The position numbers and the translations under genes were made by a program. DNA of 11,601 nt from Lachnospiraceae bacterium. GTDB taxonomy: Bacteria; Bacillota; Clostridia; Lachnospirales; Lachnospiraceae. Under the pieces are notes generated by a model. It saw only the letters and a program-made list of their open reading frames with translations, was not told the DNA's origin and made no database searches. Below, piece by piece: positions 1 through 6,758 of this stretch (position 1 is its first letter; each line of letters starts with the position of its first letter). The DNA lies in the NCBI GenBank assembly GCA_017483425.1, contig JAFUWM010000260.1:1-11601 (forward strand). Direction: 5' to 3'.

Positions 1-1563
1 ATATTTAACGAACATGCCGCCGATAAACACTGACTCGGCAACGGGACCCTCTGAAGGACCGAAGGTCTGGAAAGACTCACCGGGATGCTCAGAGAAGCAG
101 TTGAGGTTCAGGCAGTCATTCCAGTCTGCCCGGCCGATAAGCGGCAGATCGTGAGGTCCTTTGTGATTAATTATATAATCCAGACTTCTTGTAAGATGCT
201 CAAAGAGTGAAGTTGCAACGGACATATCATTATCATAAGGAACCTTCTCATCAAGGATCGTTGTATCGCCTGTCTCGCGGATATAAGCCGAAGTACCCGC
301 GATGAGCCACAGCGGATCATCATTGAAGCCGGAGCCTATATCGGAATTGCCTTTCTTTGTGAGGGGCTGATACTGATGATAAGCAGAGCCGTCCTGGAAC
401 TGCGTAGAAGCGATATCAATGATACGCTGCCTTGCCCTGTCGGGGATCAGGTGCACGAAGCCCAGAAGATCCTGACATGAATCCCTGAAGCCCATGCCGC
501 GTCCGATACCGGACTCATAATATGAAGCGGAACGGCTCATGTTAAAGGTTACCATGCACTGATACTGATTCCATATATTTACCATACGGTTGACCTTGTC
601 GTTTGGCGTATCCACGGTAAACTTCGCGAGGAGCTTCTTCCAGTAATCCTTTAAGTTGTTGAACGACTTATCTACATCAGCATCCGTCTGATACTTTGCA
701 AGCATCTTGTCAGCCGGAGCTTTATTGATGATATCCTGTGCCTCCCACTTCTGATCCTCGGGATTCTCGCAGTAGCCGAGTACAAATACGAATGATTTTG
801 ACTCCCCGGGAGCGAGCGTGATATCTATCTGATGTGACGCGATCGGATACCAGCCGGACGCGATCGAATTCCTGCACTTGCCCTCAAGAACCGCATCAGG
901 ATTAGCGCCGGAATTATATACTCCTATAAAATCATCACGGGAAGTGTCAAAGCCGTCTACCTTTGTATTTACCGAATATACAGCGTAGTGATTGCGCCTC
1001 TCGCGGTACTCGGTCTTGTGGTATATAGTACTTCCGATCACCTCGACCTCGCCTGTGGAGAGATTCCTCTGATAGTTGGTCATATCATCCATGGCATTCC
1101 ACAGACAGAACTCTACATATGAGAAAAGCTGGAGCTTCTTCTCGGCAGTGCCTTCGTTCTTTATCACGACACGCTGCACCTCACAGGTGTCGTCCATGGG
1201 TACGAAGCAGAGCACATCAGCGCTGACATCGTCTTTCTTACCATGAAATCTGGTATAACCTATACCGTGACGGCACTCGTACTCGTCAAGCGCGGTCTTG
1301 GTCGGCTGCCATGCGGGATTCCAGACCGTAGAACCATCTTTAATATAGAAGTATTTGCCGTTTGAATCCAGCGGCACATCATTGTACCTGTATCTGGTGA
1401 TACGCAGCAGCTTCGCGTCCTTATAGAAAGAATACCCGCCGCTCGTATTTGAGATCAGCGTGAAGAAATCATTGCTGCCGAGATAGTTGATCCATGGCAG
1501 CGGAGTCTTCGGTGTGGTGATGACATATTCCATGTTATCATCGTCGAAATGTCCGAAATTCAT
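1..1563 (-). CDS. Cellobiose phosphorylase, GH94 (3' end beyond window)
   Basis: Cytoplasmic enzyme that phosphorolyses cellobiose to alpha-D-glucose 1-phosphate and glucose, saving ATP. The frame is open from the ATG at 1563 to the window edge, giving the first 521 residues of a family usually about 810 long, so the C-terminal third is missing. The N-terminus (MNFGHFDDDNMEYVITTP) and the stretches NYLGSNDFF, ITRYRYNDVP, ECRHGIGYT, GIGRGMGFRDS, GSAYHQYQPLTKKGN, GFNDDPLW and GRADWNDCLNLNC match, from memory, clostridial cellobiose phosphorylases closely along the whole length. The general acid in this family lies in the DWND motif, here residues 480-483, most likely Asp483. A GGGGG sequence nine bases upstream serves as ribosome binding site. 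The gene diverges from a LacI regulator and sugar transporter, which fits a cellobiose or cellodextrin locus. Cellodextrin phosphorylase is less likely because those proteins are longer with a different N-terminus. Confidence 0.94.
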   Translation of the reverse strand, partial: MNFGHFDDDNMEYVITTPKTPLPWINYLGSNDFFTLISNTSGGYSFYKDAKLLRITRYRYNDVPLDSNGKYFYIKDGSTVWNPAWQPTKTALDEYECRHGIGYTRFHGKKDDVSADVLCFVPMDDTCEVQRVVIKNEGTAEKKLQLFSYVEFCLWNAMDDMTNYQRNLSTGEVEVIGSTIYHKTEYRERRNHYAVYSVNTKVDGFDTSRDDFIGVYNSGANPDAVLEGKCRNSIASGWYPIASHQIDITLAPGESKSFVFVLGYCENPEDQKWEAQDIINKAPADKMLAKYQTDADVDKSFNNLKDYWKKLLAKFTVDTPNDKVNRMVNIWNQYQCMVTFNMSRSASYYESGIGRGMGFRDSCQDLLGFVHLIPDRARQRIIDIASTQFQDGSAYHQYQPLTKKGNSDIGSGFNDDPLWLIAGTSAYIRETGDTTILDEKVPYDNDMSVATSLFEHLTRSLDYIINHKGPHDLPLIGRADWNDCLNLNCFSEHPGESFQTFGPSEGPVAESVFIGGMFVKY

Positions 1564-1580
1564 GTCTGTACCCCCGTTTT

Positions 1581-1594
1581 CTTTAACGATTAAG
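1581..1594. promoter_or_regulatory. Putative LacI-family operator, copy 1 (phosphorylase leader)
   Basis: The sequence CTTTAACGATTAAG is an imperfect dyad with a central CG, as in many LacI-family operators. It matches CTTAAACGTTTAAG at 12 of 14 positions. It lies just downstream of the predicted transcription start of the phosphorylase gene, where a bound repressor would block elongation or clearance. Confidence 0.5.
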
Positions 1595-1623
1595 TTTATC
1601 CGGCATAGACCGGGCTAGATATG

Positions 1624-1652
1624 ATTATATTCTATAATACACGGAAACACAA
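1624..1652 (-). promoter_or_regulatory. Promoter of the cellobiose phosphorylase gene
   Basis: Read on the minus strand, a perfect -10 TATAAT (1624-1629) lies 17 bases from a weak -35 TTGTGT (1647-1652). Transcription would start near 1617, leaving a leader of about 54 bases that contains one of the three dyads described at 1581-1594. The weak -35 suits a regulated promoter. The call is from consensus matching only. Confidence 0.6.
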
Positions 1653-1698
1653 CCGGAAAAGCAAAAACTCTTAAAATCATATATCTTGTTGCGGACAG

Positions 1699-1712
1699 CT
1701 TAAAGGTTTAAG
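1699..1712. promoter_or_regulatory. Putative LacI-family operator, copy 2 (middle of divergent region)
   Basis: CTTAAAGGTTTAAG has two perfect 6-base arms around a GG centre. It differs from the derived consensus CTTAAACGTTTAAG at one base. It lies between the two divergent promoters, about 118 bp from copy 1 and 130 bp from copy 3, so it could serve as an auxiliary site for looping. It is also somewhat AT-rich, so chance cannot be excluded for this copy alone. Confidence 0.45.
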
Positions 1713-1792
1713 GAAAAACGGAATATATTGTGTCACACAGAACGTAAAATAATAAAATTTTAGAAAAAATGACTAAAAAAATAAAATAAATG

Positions 1793-1821
1793 TTGACTTA
1801 GTTGTCAGATTGTTATATATT
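1793..1821 (+). promoter_or_regulatory. Promoter of the regulator-transporter cluster
   Basis: A -35 TTGACT (1793-1798) and a -10 TATATT (1816-1821) are separated by exactly 17 bases. Each hexamer matches the housekeeping sigma consensus at five of six positions. The predicted start near 1828 falls on the edge of the operator-like dyad at 1829-1842, which suggests autorepression by the LacI-family protein encoded next. Confidence 0.72.
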
Positions 1822-1828
1822 TTTATTA

Positions 1829-1842
1829 CGAAAACGTTTAAG
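1829..1842. promoter_or_regulatory. Putative LacI-family operator, copy 3 (at start site of regulator gene)
   Basis: CGAAAACGTTTAAG carries the core AAACGTTT, an 8-bp perfect palindrome with central CG, and matches CTTAAACGTTTAAG at 12 of 14 positions. Its right half AACGTTTAAG differs by one base from AACGATTAAG in copy 1. It begins at the predicted transcription start of the regulator gene. A CcpA cre site is an alternative reading, but the outer bases fit cre poorly on the right side. Confidence 0.6.
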
Positions 1843-1908
1843 ACATCCATCAGATTAAGTAGAGACCTGATAGAACTTAGCGACAACGTATTATGGAGGA
1901 TTAGATAA

Positions 1909-2925
1909 ATGGTCTCTATGAAGGATATTTCAAAAAAGGTTGGCGTGTCGGTCGCGACCGTGAGCAAGGCTTTGAATGACCACAGCGATATCGGAGAAGC
2001 GACAAAGCAGAGGGTAAGGGACGCGGCAAGGGAAATGGGATACTTCCCCAACGCATCGGCCAGAACCTTGAAGACAAACAAAAGCCACAATATAGGCGTC
2101 CTCTTCAGAGACGAGGCAGGGAACGGATTTACCCATGATTTCTATGCGGCTGTTCTGGATTCACTCAAAAAGACAGCGGAAGCTAAAGGGTATGACATCA
2201 GCTTCATAAACAGCAGCAAAGGCATCATGAACATGAATTATCTGGAGCACTGCAAATACAGAGGATACGACGGAGTGGTTCTCGCCTGTATAGATTTTGA
2301 CGATCCGGATGTAGTGGAGCTTGCGACGAGCGATATGCCGGTGGTGACCATAGATCACACGTTTGATAACCGGACAGCCATCATATCAGATAACGTAACC
2401 GGGATAAGGGAGCTGGTCACATACATATATAAGGATTGCGGACACAGGAAGATAGCATATATACACGGAGCTGATTCCTCGGTCACAAGAAACCGTCTGG
2501 CAAGCTTTTACGCTACAATGGAGGATCTGGGAGCAAAGGTTCCCGACGAGTATGTAAAGGACGGAGTTTACAGAAAGCCTGAAGTATCATATAATCTTAC
2601 GTTGGAATTGCTGGATCTGAAAGATCCGCCGACCTGTATCATATATCCCGATGACTTCTCAGCGATAGGCGGGATAAACGCGATCCAGTCGAGAGGGCTT
2701 TCGATACCGGGAGATATCTCCATAGCGGGATACGACGGGATAAGGATAGCAAAGGTACTTGAACCGAAGCTTGCGACTATAGAGCAGGACACAGATACCA
2801 TAGGAGAGCTTGCAGCCAGAAGGCTCGTCCAGATGATAGAGAGACCGAAATCCTCGATACCTGAGAGAGTAGTAGTAGAGGGGAAGCTTTTGAAGGGAGA
2901 TTCGGTAAAAGCTTTACTGGCCTGA
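1909..2925 (+). CDS. LacI/GalR-family transcriptional regulator
   Basis: A 338-residue DNA-binding repressor or activator, probably sensing an imported oligosaccharide or its breakdown product. Residues 4-25 form the LacI helix-turn-helix (MKDISKKVGVSVATVSKALN), followed by the hinge helix around residues 47-56 (PNASARTLKT). The rest is the periplasmic-binding-protein-like effector domain, with the typical IAYIHG and IPGDISIAGYDG stretches and the late ATIEQDTDTIGELAARRL motif. Length is normal for the family. The ATG at 1909 is chosen because GGAGGA ends eight bases upstream; the ATG at 1918 would lie too far from it. The gene is first in the transporter cluster and diverges from the phosphorylase gene, so both are its likely targets. 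The actual inducer cannot be read from sequence. Confidence 0.93.
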   Translation: MVSMKDISKKVGVSVATVSKALNDHSDIGEATKQRVRDAAREMGYFPNASARTLKTNKSHNIGVLFRDEAGNGFTHDFYAAVLDSLKKTAEAKGYDISFINSSKGIMNMNYLEHCKYRGYDGVVLACIDFDDPDVVELATSDMPVVTIDHTFDNRTAIISDNVTGIRELVTYIYKDCGHRKIAYIHGADSSVTRNRLASFYATMEDLGAKVPDEYVKDGVYRKPEVSYNLTLELLDLKDPPTCIIYPDDFSAIGGINAIQSRGLSIPGDISIAGYDGIRIAKVLEPKLATIEQDTDTIGELAARRLVQMIERPKSSIPERVVVEGKLLKGDSVKALLA

Positions 2926-2930
2926 TAGCG

Positions 2931-2965
2931 GTATACAGGCGATATGCCTTATACATACATTTTTT
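2931..2965 (+). terminator. Possible weak terminator or attenuator after the regulator gene
   Basis: An inverted repeat (GTATA-C-AGGC, loop gatat, GCCTTATAC; 2931-2954) can form nine base pairs with one bulged C. A run of six T follows five bases later (2960-2965). Separation from the T run and the AT-rich lower stem make it a weak terminator at best. It would lower read-through into the binding-protein gene or mark a processing site. Confidence 0.35.
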
Positions 2966-2993
2966 AAGATCATTATTTTTAAGGAGGAAAAAA

Positions 2994-4469
2994 ATGAAAA
3001 AGAAGATCGTAAGTATCATGCTTACAGCAGCAATGACAGCTACACTTCTTGCAGGATGCGGCAGCACAGCAGCTGATACGGCAGCTCCCGCAGCAGCAGA
3101 AGAAGAGGCAGCTCCTGCAGAAGAAGAAGCTCCCGCAGAGGAAGAAGCAGCTCATGCAGCAGAGGAAGAGGCAGCTCCCGCAGAAGAAGCAGCAGACGAT
3201 ACAGCAGCTGCAGCATCAGATGAGGGCAAGGTTCTCAATATCCAGTGCTGGAACGAGGAGTTCAAGAGCAGAGTTACAGATCACTATCCCGGATATGAGG
3301 CAGATGCAAGTGATCCTAACAGCGGAAAGATCGGTGATGTAACAGTTAAGTGGATCATCACTCCTACCGATGACAATGCATATCAGAATCACCTTGATGA
3401 AGTGCTTCCTACAAATGAGAGCGCAGCAGATGATGATAAGGTTGATATCTTCCTTATAGAAGCAGACTATGCTCTTAAGTATGTAAACGCTGATCCCGCA
3501 GTAGCAATGTCAATGGATGACCTTGGCATCGCAGCTTCTGATATCGCAGATCAGTATCAGTACACACAGGATATCGTTACTGATTCTAACGGAAGCCTCA
3601 GGGGTCTTTCATGGCAGGCATGCTCAGCAGGTCTTATCTACAACAGAGACATCGCGGCTGAGGTACTTGGCACAGAGGAGCCTGCAGAGGTTCAGGAATT
3701 CGTTAAGGATTGGGCTACATTCAACAAGACTGCTGAGGATCTCAAGGCAGCAGGATACTTTGTAGAGTCAACTGTTAACGATTCATATCGTGTATATTCA
3801 AACAACGTTTCAAAGCCTTGGGTTGACGGCACAACTGTTCAGATCGATGCAAACATCGAGAAGTGGGTTGAGGATTCAAAGGCACTCGTTGATGCAAAAG
3901 AGACAAATACCTATGATCTCTGGTCAGATGACTGGAACAAGGGCTTCTATCCTGAAGGAAAAGTATTTGCTTACTTCGGACCTGCATGGCTCATCAACTT
4001 CTGTATGGCAGCTGATACCGAGGGTTCAGTAGCAAACGCAGGACGTTGGGGACTTTGCGTAGGACCTCAGTCATTCTACTGGGGCGGCACATGGATCTGC
4101 GGCGCAGTAGGCACAGATAACCCTACACTTGTTAAGGACATCATGCTTACAATGACAACTGACAAGGCAGTTCTTAAGGAGATCGTTGAGAAGGATTCTG
4201 ACTGTGTAAACAGCCCTTCACTCCTTGGAGAGCTTGCAGCGGATACTTCATTCGGAAGCGCTATCCTTGGCGGACAGAATCCTTACCAGCAGCTTGCTGA
4301 CGGCGCTGAGAAGGTTGACATGAGCAACATCTCTGATTACGATCAGGGCTGCAACGAGTCATTCCAGGCAGCTATGAAGGATTACTTCGAGGGTAAGGTA
4401 GACTATGACAAGGCTATCTCAAACTTCCAGACAGCAGTCAAGGAGAAGTATCCTGAGCTTTCATTCTAA
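2994..4469 (+). CDS. ABC transporter sugar-binding lipoprotein
   Basis: Extracellular, membrane-anchored receptor of a carbohydrate ABC importer (family 1 solute-binding protein), 491 residues. Residues 1-22 are a lipoprotein signal peptide ending in LLAGC, with Cys22 the lipidated residue. Residues 23 to about 78 form a low-complexity Ala/Glu/Pro linker built from repeats such as AAPAEEE. The binding domain starts near residue 80 (VLNIQCWNEEF) and is rich in Trp and Tyr, as expected for sugar stacking. An AAGGAGG sequence lies six bases before the ATG. Codon choice (many GCA, CTT, GTT) differs from the permease genes and suggests high expression. Adjacent permeases and the divergent cellobiose phosphorylase suggest cellobiose or cellodextrins as ligand. 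That is inference from context. Confidence 0.93.
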   Translation: MKKKIVSIMLTAAMTATLLAGCGSTAADTAAPAAAEEEAAPAEEEAPAEEEAAHAAEEEAAPAEEAADDTAAAASDEGKVLNIQCWNEEFKSRVTDHYPGYEADASDPNSGKIGDVTVKWIITPTDDNAYQNHLDEVLPTNESAADDDKVDIFLIEADYALKYVNADPAVAMSMDDLGIAASDIADQYQYTQDIVTDSNGSLRGLSWQACSAGLIYNRDIAAEVLGTEEPAEVQEFVKDWATFNKTAEDLKAAGYFVESTVNDSYRVYSNNVSKPWVDGTTVQIDANIEKWVEDSKALVDAKETNTYDLWSDDWNKGFYPEGKVFAYFGPAWLINFCMAADTEGSVANAGRWGLCVGPQSFYWGGTWICGAVGTDNPTLVKDIMLTMTTDKAVLKEIVEKDSDCVNSPSLLGELAADTSFGSAILGGQNPYQQLADGAEKVDMSNISDYDQGCNESFQAAMKDYFEGKVDYDKAISNFQTAVKEKYPELSF

Positions 4470-4509
4470 TAGAGGATCTCATAGGGGATAACTTTATCGG
4501 ATAATCTTG

Positions 4510-4543
4510 GGAGCCTGCCCAAATGCGGGCAGGCTCCTTTTTT
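4510..4543 (+). terminator. Intrinsic terminator after the binding-protein gene
   Basis: A perfect 11-bp GC-rich stem (GGAGCCTGCCC at 4510-4520, GGGCAGGCTCC at 4527-4537) with a six-base loop is followed directly by six T. It lies about 40 bases after the stop codon and before the permease genes, so it probably acts as a partial terminator that makes the binding protein more abundant than the membrane subunits. Confidence 0.92.
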
Positions 4544-4550
4544 ACAAAAA

Positions 4551-4605
4551 GTTCAGAGTTGACAAGAGACATCTGAATGCCGGGTGTTTGTTGTGAACTC
4601 TGAAC
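4551..4605 (+). repeat. 55-nt near-symmetrical inverted repeat (long RNA hairpin)
   Basis: The arms GTTCAGAGTT (4551-4560) and AACTCTGAAC (4596-4605) are perfect complements. Pairing continues inward on the same axis: a G-G mismatch, four pairs, another G-G mismatch, then nine pairs (three of them G-U) to a five-base loop at 4576-4580. All 25 opposed positions except the two G-G pairs can pair in RNA. There is no T run, so this is not a simple terminator. It lies in the leader of the permease genes, eight bases after the terminator, and ends about 36 bases before the Shine-Dalgarno sequence of the first permease. A role in mRNA processing or protection of the 5' end of read-through transcript is plausible but unproven. 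Confidence 0.8.
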
Positions 4606-4652
4606 AAAAACACAAGGGTTCAAAAATAAGAAGATCCAGAGGAGGTATTTAT

Positions 4653-5579
4653 ATGGACGGGGGAAAGAAAAAGGGCGGAAATTCAAATGTAGTGAAGTAT
4701 AATAAATGGGGTTATATCTTCCTGCTGCCATTCATCATTGTGTATGCTGTATTCCAGCTGATACCTTTCGTATCAACTATCTACTACAGCTTCTTTGAGA
4801 ACTATCGCTCGGGTCTGAAGCAGATCGGACCAAACTTCATTGGTTTTGCAAACTATGCTGAGCTGCTTTCCAATGCTGACATCTGGAAGTACACGGAAAA
4901 CACGTTTGTTATGTGGGTTATAGGGTTCCTTCCCCAGATAATCGTGTCTCTGCTGCTTGCGGCATGGTTCTCTGATCCTTCACTCAGGATCAAGGGACAG
5001 AGGTTCTTCAAGACAGTCATATATCTGCCGAACCTCATCATGGCTGCGGCGTTCGCAATGCTGTTCTTTACATTGTTTGCGGATTCCGGTCCTATAAACT
5101 CCATGCTCATGCAGTTAGGCATACTCTCTGAGCCGTATAAATTCATGTCAAATACGGGAAGCGCAAGGATACTTGTAGGATTCATGAACTTCCTTATGTG
5201 GTTTGGTAATACGACTATCCTCCTGCTCGCAGGTATGATGGGAATAGACACATCTCTTTTTGAGGCGGCGGAGGTTGACGGAGCTACAGCCGGAGAGATC
5301 TTCTGGAAGATCACAATGCCTCTCCTCAGACCGATCTTTGTATATGTGCTGATCACCTCTCTTATCGGCGGTCTGCAGATGTTCGATGTACCGCAGATCT
5401 TAACGAACGGTGAAGGCGCTCCTGACAGAACCACGATGACGCTGATCATGTATCTGAATAAACACCTGTTTAATAAGAACTACGGAATGTCCGGCGCATT
5501 GTCGGTTATCCTGCTCATTGTTACCGGTGTACTGAGCTTCGCGGTGTATAAATTCACTACGAATCAGGAAAGCTACTAA
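4653..5579 (+). CDS. Sugar ABC transporter permease, MalF/UgpA type
   Basis: One of the two membrane channel subunits of the carbohydrate importer, 308 residues with about six membrane segments. The first is at about residues 19-40 (GYIFLLPFIIVYAVFQLIP). The cytoplasmic EAA loop that docks the ATPase is at 204-227 (EAAEVDGATAGEIFWKITMP). The ATG at 4653 is chosen because GGAGG ends seven bases upstream. A GTG at 4584 opens the same frame earlier but has no binding site and would lie inside the long hairpin. A Lys/Gly-rich N-terminus precedes the first membrane segment. The next permease follows after 29 bases. Confidence 0.92.
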   Translation: MDGGKKKGGNSNVVKYNKWGYIFLLPFIIVYAVFQLIPFVSTIYYSFFENYRSGLKQIGPNFIGFANYAELLSNADIWKYTENTFVMWVIGFLPQIIVSLLLAAWFSDPSLRIKGQRFFKTVIYLPNLIMAAAFAMLFFTLFADSGPINSMLMQLGILSEPYKFMSNTGSARILVGFMNFLMWFGNTTILLLAGMMGIDTSLFEAAEVDGATAGEIFWKITMPLLRPIFVYVLITSLIGGLQMFDVPQILTNGEGAPDRTTMTLIMYLNKHLFNKNYGMSGALSVILLIVTGVLSFAVYKFTTNQESY

Positions 5580-5608
5580 AGACAGGATAGGAAAAGGAGA
5601 TCATTATT

Positions 5609-6466
5609 ATGGATAATAGAAGAGTAAAAACGGGAGCAAGCGTCACGACGAGACGCGTCATAGCATATATAGTTCTGGTACTTATAACGATCCTGTGCCT
5701 GTTCTGGTTCTATGTACTTTTCATCAACGCGACCAGAAGCCACTCGGATCTTACAAAGGGCTTTACCCTGATACCCGGCGGCAATGCTTTGGCTAACTGG
5801 AATAACCTGATGCACAGTACCCAGCCGGTACTGAGCGGCATGAAGAATTCACTCATAATCGCTGTCTGTGCCGCGGTTCTATCAACATATTTCTCGACCA
5901 TGACGGCTTATGCGATACATGCATATGATTTTAAGATCAAAAACGCGATGTTCACATTCATCCTTGCAGTCATGATGATCCCGACACAGGTTGTAGCACT
6001 CGGATTCATCAACCTGATGGGAAAGATGCATTTGATGGATACCTTTACTCCGCTGATTATACCCGCTATCGCGGCGCCTGCAACTTTCTTCTATATGAAG
6101 CAGTACATGGAGTCAACACTTCCCATGGCTTTGCTTGAGGCGGCGCGTATCGACGGTTCGGGAGAGTTCAGGACATTCAACAGCATAGTGCTTCCGCTGA
6201 TGAAGCCGGCTATAGCAGTACAGGCGATATTCACCTTTGTGGCAAGCTGGAATAATTACTTCACACCGGCACTGGTGCTGACGACCGACAAGAAGAAGAC
6301 GTTGCCTATCCTCATCGCGCAGTTAAGATCGGCAGACTTCCTTAAGTTTGATATGGGACAGGTTTACATGATGATCGCATTCTCAATCTTCCCTGTCATC
6401 ATAGTCTACCTCATCCTTTCAAAGTACATCGTAGGAGGAGTAGCGGTAGGAGCAGTCAAGGGCTGA
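5609..6466 (+). CDS. Sugar ABC transporter permease, MalG/UgpE type
   Basis: Second membrane channel subunit, 285 residues, pairing with the preceding MalF-type protein. The first membrane segment is at about residues 17-38 (VIAYIVLVLITILCLFWFYV). The EAA loop is at 177-200 (EAARIDGSGEFRTFNSIVLP), and the usual ASWNNYFTPALVL stretch follows. AAGGAGA stands about eight bases before the ATG. This is the last gene of the cluster, with a strong terminator shortly after the stop. No nucleotide-binding subunit follows; such importers often share an MsmK/MsiK-type ATPase encoded elsewhere. Confidence 0.92.
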   Translation: MDNRRVKTGASVTTRRVIAYIVLVLITILCLFWFYVLFINATRSHSDLTKGFTLIPGGNALANWNNLMHSTQPVLSGMKNSLIIAVCAAVLSTYFSTMTAYAIHAYDFKIKNAMFTFILAVMMIPTQVVALGFINLMGKMHLMDTFTPLIIPAIAAPATFFYMKQYMESTLPMALLEAARIDGSGEFRTFNSIVLPLMKPAIAVQAIFTFVASWNNYFTPALVLTTDKKKTLPILIAQLRSADFLKFDMGQVYMMIAFSIFPVIIVYLILSKYIVGGVAVGAVKG

Positions 6467-6489
6467 TAACAGCAGTAATAAGGCAAACA

Positions 6490-6520
6490 AAAATCCCGGG
6501 GCTTTCCGCCCCGGGATTTT
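6490..6520. terminator. Bidirectional intrinsic terminator between convergent genes
   Basis: The stem ATCCCGGGGC (6493-6502) pairs perfectly with GCCCCGGGAT (6508-6517) around a five-base loop. Flanking A and T runs extend it to 6490-6520 and supply a U tract in either direction. On the plus strand it ends the permease genes. On the minus strand it lies 17 bases after the small-protein gene's stop codon. Confidence 0.9.
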
Positions 6521-6536
6521 GCAATGGTGCTAGAAT

Positions 6537-6680
6537 TCAATCCTCAATGCCTTTTTGAGTATTTTCAATCAGACGCTTTATTAATTCCTTTAATTTTTCC
6601 TCGTCTTTCTTTTCGCGCGCTTCGTCAATGTCCTTCAAATTATCTAATAAACCACGTAAATAACTCTTAAATACACTCAT
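6537..6680 (-). CDS. Small charged protein of unknown function (47 aa, or 57 aa from an upstream ATG)
   Basis: I do not recognise this protein. It starts MSVFKSYLRGLLDNLKDIDE and ends KGIED. It is highly charged, with no Cys, Trp, Pro or membrane segment, and most of it could be one amphipathic helix (leucine and isoleucine spaced among Lys and Glu). The ATG at 6680 has GGAGG eight bases upstream. An in-frame ATG at 6710 (adding MDELYMEENS) also has a GGAGG, twelve bases upstream, so a longer form is possible. A near-consensus promoter precedes it and the bidirectional terminator follows, giving a complete monocistronic unit of about 260 bases. Base composition is more AT-rich than the neighbours, with TTA and CGT codons. 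A regulatory RNA in the same place is the alternative reading. Confidence 0.62.
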   Translation of the reverse strand: MSVFKSYLRGLLDNLKDIDEAREKKDEEKLKELIKRLIENTQKGIED

Positions 6681-6758
6681 GCTATTTTCCTCCATATACA
6701 ATTCGTCCATAGTTTCTTTTTTCCTCCAAGCGTATATGTAAGATATAAATGCATTTTT

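Noticed and set aside
1829..1842. Catabolite-repression (cre) site reading of the third dyad
   Set aside because: The left half fits, but the right outer bases (AAG instead of WCA) do not, and the other two dyads fit the local-operator idea better.
3049..3342. Gln/Lys-rich 97-codon frame
   Set aside because: Out-of-frame reading of the Ala/Glu repeat in the lipoprotein linker.
4559..4564. Perfect TTGACA that could be the -35 of a permease promoter
   Set aside because: No acceptable -10 stands 16-19 bases downstream (GC-rich GGGTGT region), and the hexamer lies inside the hairpin arm.
4584..4652. Longer first permease starting at GTG 4584
   Set aside because: No ribosome binding site, and the extra 23 residues overlap the long hairpin. 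The ATG at 4653 has GGAGG at the right distance.
4853..5449. 198-codon open frame on the minus strand
   Set aside because: Antisense to the first permease gene, with no ribosome binding site and no recognisable domain. A shadow of codon bias.
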